Positions 56,953 through 64,000 of a stretch of DNA of 64,000 nucleotides are shown piece by piece. The notes beneath the pieces are model-generated. The model was given only the letters and a program-made list of their open reading frames with translations. It made no database searches and was not told where the DNA came from. Location of the stretch: positions 37,570,153-37,634,152 of the forward strand of contig JANAVB010015600.1 of the NCBI GenBank assembly GCA_029216955.1, given 5' to 3'. Every line of letters starts with the position of its first letter. Positions within the stretch are counted from its first letter, which is position 1. A program made the position numbers and the translations under genes. The stretch is from Iris pallida (Eukaryota > Streptophyta > Magnoliopsida > Asparagales > Iridaceae).

Positions 56953-59700
56953 GAGACTAAAGTGTAGTGGTATTCGAACTAGAGTACCACTACAGCCTGC
57001 AGTAGGATTAGGATATATTTTGAAGGTACTCAATCACAGTTAGGCCTCCTTGAGAGATTCCTGGGACGACCCTTGAGAATCTTATTTTAAATTCGATTTG
57101 AAAACTCTCTTCCCTTGATTTGATTTATCTTTACTTTCTGTTGTTGAATTTGATTTTGATGGATTATTGTTAAATTTGAGTTTGTACTTATTGATTTTGA
57201 TGGATTATTGTTGAATTTTGAATCTTGATGTTAGTGGTTGAATTTGAGTCTGTATTTATTGATTTTGATGGATTATTGTTGAATTTTGAATCTTGATGTT
57301 AGTGGTTGAATTTGAGTCTGTAATTTTATGATTTTTGATGGATTATTGTTGAATTTTGAATCTTGATATTAGTTGTTGAATTTGAGTTTGTATTTATATG
57401 TATATTTATATTTTTTTTAAGGTATAACCTGATAACATACTTGATAAGGGCAGTGAGAAAGGTAAAAGTCTACTTTATTATGGAATTTAGAATTTATTGC
57501 AGTCATATTTGCTAGCATGACAAGGACGTAGAGCCTGATATAGATATACTTATCTTAGTTATGAAATCTAGATTTTTTTGCAGCCATACCGGGTGGCGTG
57601 GTAAGAATTCTAGATAACATGATTATAGGGTGTATGCCTTATTATGGACTCTATCGTTTATTGCAGCTACGCTTATTGGCGTGGCAGAATTCTGACAACA
57701 TAATTTCAGAAAGACGCATATGATTATCAGATTGTACCTTAAATATTTTTCTACTTTTGTTTCAGTCCTTAAAAAAAAGAATTGTTATTTGTTTGTTTTG
57801 TTTTGTTTCTCATTATTTAACTTAGGAGTAGCTTTAGCTGTTTTTATAAACTTTGTGTAACTTCTTACTATAAATTTCTTCTTAATACAATGAATCGATA
57901 ATTTTACTAGACCTTATCTTGGATTTGATAGTTTAGCTCTGGGTTTCAAAATGGTTCCTTCTTTTAAACGGATAAGCAGAACAGATTTTATCGTTATTTC
58001 CATCTTGCTACTATCCTTGTATTAAATAATAATAATAATAAAACTGTCTTGATTTCACCAATCACCTACTTGCAATCTTGGTAGGAATCTAAATGTTGGT
58101 CTTAATATAGAATTAAATTTTTATGTTGGGACATGAGAATATATGAGTATATATATATACTGGACACAGACTCTTTGCCTAACACGTATGCATGCTACAC
58201 CTTGATTTCCAACCTATCTAAATATATATTAATATGTTGTTGATGTTTAAATTGTCAAAACCCCAATATTTCTGGTTTTCTGCTTTTCCAGTTTAAATTC
58301 GTAATTCAAATATAGATTTCATGTTATTAGTTATGTTTACATCACTGCACATGTATGTTATACGTAGGGTTTCAATTCAAAAAAAAATTAGTTGAGTTTT
58401 GTGTTTGAATTTGTCAAATCTAAGACTGTGTGCATATTAACCCTTAATACTGGATTTCAATGTTTAGTTCAATTTGTTGTTTTAAATGTAATGTTTTGAG
58501 CTATATACATGGTGGTATGTAGGGATATAAATTTGGGTTTCATATTCTTACATGTTAGGTTGTGATAAACATTGGGTTAGTTGATGTTGAATTTCTCCAA
58601 ATTCTAAAACTGAATACATGTTAACATTTTTACATTAATTCCCAATGCTTTGTTCAATTTCAGATTTAATATATAATATTGCACTGTATGCATAGCTAAA
58701 TGTATGGATAGTATGTTAGAGTTTTTTCTCTATCTTGTTAGGATGTATTGGAAGCATTGAGTTAGTTGTGATGTTGCAAACCCCTAAAATTTGAAATTGT
58801 ACTATGTTAATATTATACTGGTTTAAATGTTAGCTTATTTTCAGATTTTATCTGTAAATGCTGAACTAAAATTGGGTTTAACCTTTCAATACTAAAGCTA
58901 TAATCCTGTACAAGGACACACACACTCTAACTTAGTATACGCTGCCATGTAAACCTTTTCTCTCTATGTTATGTTCATATACCTGTATAGATACGTATAG
59001 AGTTTATGCATACATGTTATAATGTATATAGATACATAACTGAATCTCTTCCTCTTTACATATATATATATATATATATATATGTATATGGTTAGCGATG
59101 CATGTTATGAGTAAATGGGTTGTGTATTGTAGATTGTTTAACCAATATGCTATGAGTAGTATAACTTGATAGCTGTTTTTTGAAACCCAAATCCTCCTAT
59201 ACACCTGCCTACTATCTAACCAAATGAACATGTCCACATACACCCATACACACACGAACCACATGACCTTTACATAATGCTATCTTTTCCCTCTCTAAAA
59301 CACTCTCTATATATATACATATTGTGATTGGATTTTCATGCAAGTGACTTTCATTCTTTAACTTTTGATTTTGATTTTTTTGAAACCTTTATAGATAATT
59401 GGTAGTTACTTTTCTTTATTTTTATGATAAGTACCAGTTTTCACATAGGATGGTAGGCTGTCTTACAGTTTTGATGATTTATTATTCTGTGTCTTTTCCG
59501 GTTTAACACCCTAGACTGCTTGTGTGTTTTGATACCCTATGACCATTTTGGTTTAGCATGACTAGTATACCTAGATGAGACTTTCACTACCACCGTATGC
59601 CATGACCCTGTATGCCGTCCTTTTTGATGATATGTTTTATTTAAGTTCTGGGACTTGATTGTGGGGGTTTGACCTAGAAGGAGTATGAACAATTTTAATT
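56953..59700 (+). other. LARD3 internal non-coding domain
   Basis: No gene is supported. At 57140-57400 there are three to four imperfect units of about 80 bp (GATTTTGATGGATTATTGTT). At 57430-57760 lies the hairpin segment conserved with LARD1. The rest (57760-59700) is AT-rich with a TATATA run near 59060. Confidence 0.7.
57502..57685 (+). ncRNA. Triple hairpin module in LARD3 internal domain
   Basis: Three 20-nt hairpins, each beginning at the last G of TTGCAG or one base after it, lie at 57502-57521 (GTCAT/ATGAC), 57583-57602 (GCCATACC/GGCGTGGT) and 57666-57685 (GCTACGC/GCGTGGC). They are 81 and 83 nt apart, within about 82-nt tandem units. Size, order and spacing match LARD1 exactly. Function is inferred only. 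Confidence 0.55.
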
Positions 59701-59732
59701 TCGAGGACAAAATTTTTATAAGGTGGGTAGGA
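59701..59732 (+). other. LARD3 polypurine tract
   Basis: AAGGTGGGTAGGA directly before the 3' LTR, preceded by TTTCGAGGACAAAATTTT, the Tekay/Del-like context. Confidence 0.85.
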
Positions 59733-62700
59733 TGTGAGCACCCTGAATTTTGGGTTGATTTTATTTTATTTTATTTTTCTGATTGTTTAGTTTCATTAAA
59801 TAATTTATTCTGTTTATTTATCTGTAAATGTGCTTTTCCGTGCCTTTGATATTTGGAGTGTCAGGGATGTTCAACTCTGGAAATCTTCTTCATGAGTTTT
59901 GTAGAGGACATGATTGCCTTCCTGACGGTATATAGTGTCCCATCCAAACTTGTTCCCTTGTACTCTTTTTGCTTCGCACAACTTCGGGTCGATTTAGACC
60001 AGTCATTCTCTTGAAACCAACTCATCATGCATGATCTACTCGAGACACTCTTCACCCTTGACCTTCGTGACCCACTCAGACACGCCATTTTCTGCTCCAT
60101 TTGCTTCGCACAACTTTCCTGACACGTGACCCAATTTTATTTCACCCCATGGTGTCGCATTCATTTTTCAACTTGATTTGTGGGTACCATGTCGACCAAA
60201 ACCTGTCAACCCGAAATAGGGACATGGCCCACATTGAGTCTACTATCCGCATGCCACTTGTGTCCCACTTATTAGAATTCCCATGCGCTACTTATTTGCC
60301 CATGATCATCAACACCTATTTTTATTCGATTTTTGCACAAAGTCCGGTTTTGACCCAATCCGGCTCCACCAAGTCTAGCCCAGTTTCGTGCTACCCTCCA
60401 TCGTGACACCCTCACTTTCCTCGTCCAAAAAAATAATATTAATACTCTTTCTACCTATTTTTAATAATTATTGGAAATTTCTGTTGAATTAAATCCCTTG
60501 GAATGACCTATTATTTTACCTATATTAATGATCTTCATAATAAATCCTCACCATTAATTTCCCTCCGACCCCATAGCAGCCAACAACACCCTTCCTCACA
60601 CACACACAGCCGGCCCTAAAATCTAGGAGGATTAATTCCCATCTCTCTTTCTCTCTCTCTCTTTCTAAAAATTTTCCCACACATTCTTTTCTCTCCCACA
60701 CAACTCAACACCAACACAACAGCAACCTGGCCGGAGCTCCTCCTGCTCGAGCCTAACCTGGCCCGAGCCCAGCCGTGGCCGACACCGTCGACCACCCTGG
60801 CCGTCGGCCACCACCACCACTTGGCCGAGCTCTCCTCATTCTTCTAATTAATCATCATCACCACCATCATATCACCATAGCACACCATCTTCAACACCTT
60901 AGCCACCACCACCACCTTCATTCCACCGGCCGACCGCCGCCACACCACCCGCCGCGCTGCGCCGCTCGCTGCTGCCACACCACCGTGCGGCCAGCAGCAG
61001 CAGCCAGCGCGCTGCACAGCACAGCAGCAGCCGCGCGCCCCCTTCGCCGTACGCGCACGGGCGGTGCAGCGCCACCGTCGGCCGCACACCGGCTTGGCCG
61101 ACCCCCTCCACGGGGGTGCCCCATCCCGGTGAACTCTTCCATGGCGGCCACCGTCCTCCAGGACGCGCCGTCGAGGCGATTCGTGCGTTTCGCACGAAGT
61201 TCCGTCGTGACGCGCGCGGAATCAAGTCCGTTTTGGTGCCCCGTCGCAGCAACTTCGCGTGCGATTTCCGAGAAATCCGACCGTTGGATCGGCGATTTCT
61301 TCGCTCCGTCACAATCTCGGTATATCCACCTTCACTCCTGTCAATTTTTCTCCGTTGATTTTGTCATTTCATACATCAAAACCGGCCACCAAGTTGACCG
61401 TTTAAATTGTATTAATTTTGGACAGTTTCGCGGGGTCAACTTCGTCAGCTTGTACCTCGTCCACCGCAGCTCCGTTTGGCATGCTACCTATTCTTGTGCG
61501 AAGCTGGTATAACCCTCTTACTACCCCTCCAGTTTCGTTTCATTGTGAGCTTGTTTGATTGGTTGAATTCAACGCCAAAGTTGGCCGTCCGAATTCGTAA
61601 TTTCCAACTTGTAAAATTCCATTTTTGAACACGGGACTCCAGATTTTATTTTTGACACCACCAGTAGATTCGTGGCGTCGTTCTGGCATGTTTTTATATA
61701 AAATTTGTTAGATTTGGAGGACGTGGGCCCTGACACATTTTTCGGTGCAAAGTGGGTCCCACAATCCGGGTCAACAGGACTTTTTGACGCCGGCTCATCG
61801 GAATCCAATTCTGGATATACCGTTGAGTTCGTCTCGTCATTCTGGACTCGTTGACATATAATTTGCTAGGTTTTGGTGGACATTGGATCTGGCACGCATT
61901 TCGGTGCAAGTCGGATACCAATATCCGAATCAACGGGTCATTTTGAGATCGGCTCATCGGAATACAATTCCGGATATACCATTGAGTTTGTATCATCATT
62001 CTGGACTCGTTGACATATAATTTGCTAGGTTTGGGTGGACATTGGATCCGGCACGTATTTCGGTGCAAGTCAGATACCAATATCCGGGTCAAGGGTCATT
62101 TTGAGATCGGCTCATCGGAATCCAATTTCGGATATACCGTTGAGTTCGTATCATCATTCTGGACTCGTTGACATGTAGTTTGCTGAGTTTTGAGAACTTT
62201 GGCTCTGATACGTATTTCCGTGCATATCGGAATTCCAAGTTATGGTCAACGGACCAAATTGAGATCGGGTCAACGGAATCCAATTCTGGAGATACCGTTG
62301 GGTTCGTATCGTCATTCTGGTTTCGTGGGCATATAATTTGCTATATTTTATAGACTTGTTTTCTTGCACATTTTTTGGTGCAAAACGGCTCCGACACGGA
62401 TACCGTTTTGACCCAAAATTACCTTTTTGCCCTTGTGTCCAAATTGGACTGATGGACAGGCTATCCTAGCTAATTTGACCATTCTGGACATGTTGGTGAT
62501 GTTTATTTCATCATCCGACAATTCTTATTGATAATTTCTCTGAGTTTAACCTTTTTATAATTAATTAATAATTAATTCTTATAATGTTCGTATTTCGGGA
62601 TTAGTACAACAAAACTGAGCTCAGTCAATTACAGTGATCTCACATCGCTGAAATTGATAAGATGGACACGTGGATCACTATAATAAGATTATTAACTTTA

Positions 62701-64000
62701 CCGTTAATCATCTTATCTCGATTTGCGTGTCGTAAGTTTCGACGTACGAATAACGAAGTACACTTTATATCTTTAATAATTAGACTAGAATTGACCCAGT
62801 TTGACCAGAGTTGACCAGTTGACCAAAAGTCAACTGTAAGTCAACACTTGACCTAGTTTGACTAGATTATTGACCGGAGTTGACCTAGAGTTGTTTTAAC
62901 TTAGAAGAACCTAGGATAATATAGATTGCTTGTAGAGTTTCATTTATTACAACTTGAACACCTTGTAACCTGTGTTGCTTTAAATAGGACTCTGTGGCTT
63001 CAGTTGGACCTCCTATACTTATCAGCTATTTAGGTTATCAGGCGAGTACATTCTCTGATCATTTCATATCCTGCTTAGAATTATTTCCTGCATTAAATTA
63101 ATTTACTTGTACTGTCACGTTGGTCACACGGATTGGTACTATATGGATCCCTTCTTGAGATGTTATCCTTAGGGAGCATCGGGTACTACATGTTCTGTGC
63201 GTTTCAATTACATGGCGTATCACTATGCTTCATTGGTTCTTTGATCACTTGTGACATATACTCTTATGATCACAAAGTCTCCTAGAATCCTTATCTCATT
63301 TACTGGGTATCCTAGAATCTCTATTTATGGGACATCCATGTATCACCCTTCGGAGGCCTTTGCATGGAATCTTAACATAACCTGGTTGGATCCTTGTATA
63401 TTGATTGGGGGTATGGGGGAGTAAAAGTAGACATGTGAATACTATCCAAGTAGTGTAGCATCAGAATCATTTCATAGTATAGCATCAGAATCTCCTATGT
63501 TATTTACATGTCTATATTGTACTTTGACTCGCTAGCCACTGTTAGTTCTCTATTGTATAGTAGATATTTCTATTACAGTTCTCTCTCTCTGTTTACATAC
63601 TGTATTTTCTTCAGTACCTGTATCTTACTTTACTGCATGATTATATTTTCTAACCTGCTATGAACTGTTGAGATGTATTGTGCTCGCTCCTGTCCTGACT
63701 GGACCTGTTGATAAATTTTACAGATAGCATGGAGGTTGCCTGCTAGCCTAGAGGAGACACAGTAGAGGTTGTATAGGTAGCTAGGATTTTGCTCAGTTTA
63801 CTTTCAGTTGTCTTGAGTTGCATTTATGGATTTCTGTATTTAAGCTTTGAGATGTATTTTTGGGTTTGTGTATCTTAGACACTTAGACTTCTATCTGCTG
63901 TATCACTTTTGGATTTCATGTTTTATCTATCTTCCATTATGCTCTACCTTAGATGTGATTGAGTTTACATTCTGCTATGTCACCCCCATTCGGGGAGTAT
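59733..64000 (+). repeat. LARD3 3' LTR (truncated by the window end)
   Basis: Collinear with 52601-56811. Relative to the 5' copy it lacks 85 bp near 60000 between two GACCA words and has one extra 157-bp unit in the 61560-62345 array. An open frame at 60775-61512 parallels that at 53729. Confidence 0.92.

Larger units (their letters stand above)
52601..64000 (+). mobile_element. LARD3: non-autonomous giant-LTR retrotransposon, right end outside the window
   Basis: LTRs of about 4.3 kb (52601-56925 and 59733 to beyond 64000) flank 2.8 kb of non-coding DNA. The tRNA-Ile primer site, polypurine tract and termini match LARD1 and LARD2. No retroelement protein motif is present. The five bases before it are TTTAT; the matching duplicate would lie to the right of the window. 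It is inserted just after the primer site of the Copia-like element. Confidence 0.92.

Overview
This window looks like gene-poor, repeat-rich heterochromatin from a flowering plant. It is a stack of transposable elements nested in one another, and I see no ordinary host gene, rRNA or tRNA gene. The plant origin follows from the families present: two Ty3/gypsy Tat-lineage retrotransposons with a second RNase H between RT and integrase, a CACTA DNA transposon with a TNP2-type transposase, three giant-LTR non-autonomous elements (LARD type, with Tekay/Del-like polypurine tracts), a solo LTR of the same style, a piece of a Copia-type LTR, and a plant LINE endonuclease fragment. The species cannot be told from these.

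Layout from the left: LARD1 (1-5892, minus, left end outside the window) sits in the CACTA element. The CACTA element occupies 5893-6968 and 24715-27997 (minus) and ends at a CACTACC terminus at 27997. A complete Tat element, Tat-A (6969-24709, plus, target duplication GCGGA on both sides), splits the CACTA transposase gene. The CACTA element itself interrupts a second Tat element, Tat-B (27998-48577, minus), inside Tat-B's antisense accessory gene. LARD2 (35975-45151, minus, target duplication TAGAG) is inserted in the zinc-knuckle codons of Tat-B gag. Tat-B's right end cuts a LINE fragment (about 48583-49053). Further right come a solo LTR (49139-51549), a Copia-like 5' LTR with its primer site (about 51550-52550), and LARD3 (52601 to beyond 64000, plus). 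The inferred order of insertion is LINE, then Tat-B, then CACTA and LARD2, then Tat-A and LARD1.

Two features recur in both Tat elements, which are clearly divergent. First, each carries an intron-containing gene on the strand opposite gag-pol; in Tat-A it has its own TATA box and poly(A) signal. Pol and this gene converge on a spacer packed with a shared short motif and long hairpins whose stems show compensatory changes. Second, each LTR is studded with an ATGCGGC/ATGCGCC-type motif that spills into gag and the 3' region.

The three LARDs lack any coding capacity. They share a primer-binding site that matches the 3' end of plant tRNA-Ile(AAU), the same polypurine tract and LTR termini. Two of them (LARD1 and LARD3) share a triple 20-nt hairpin spaced about 82 nt, 450-760 nt downstream of the 5' LTR, and LARD2 has a diverged version. 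These conserved non-coding structures are the best candidates for something undescribed.
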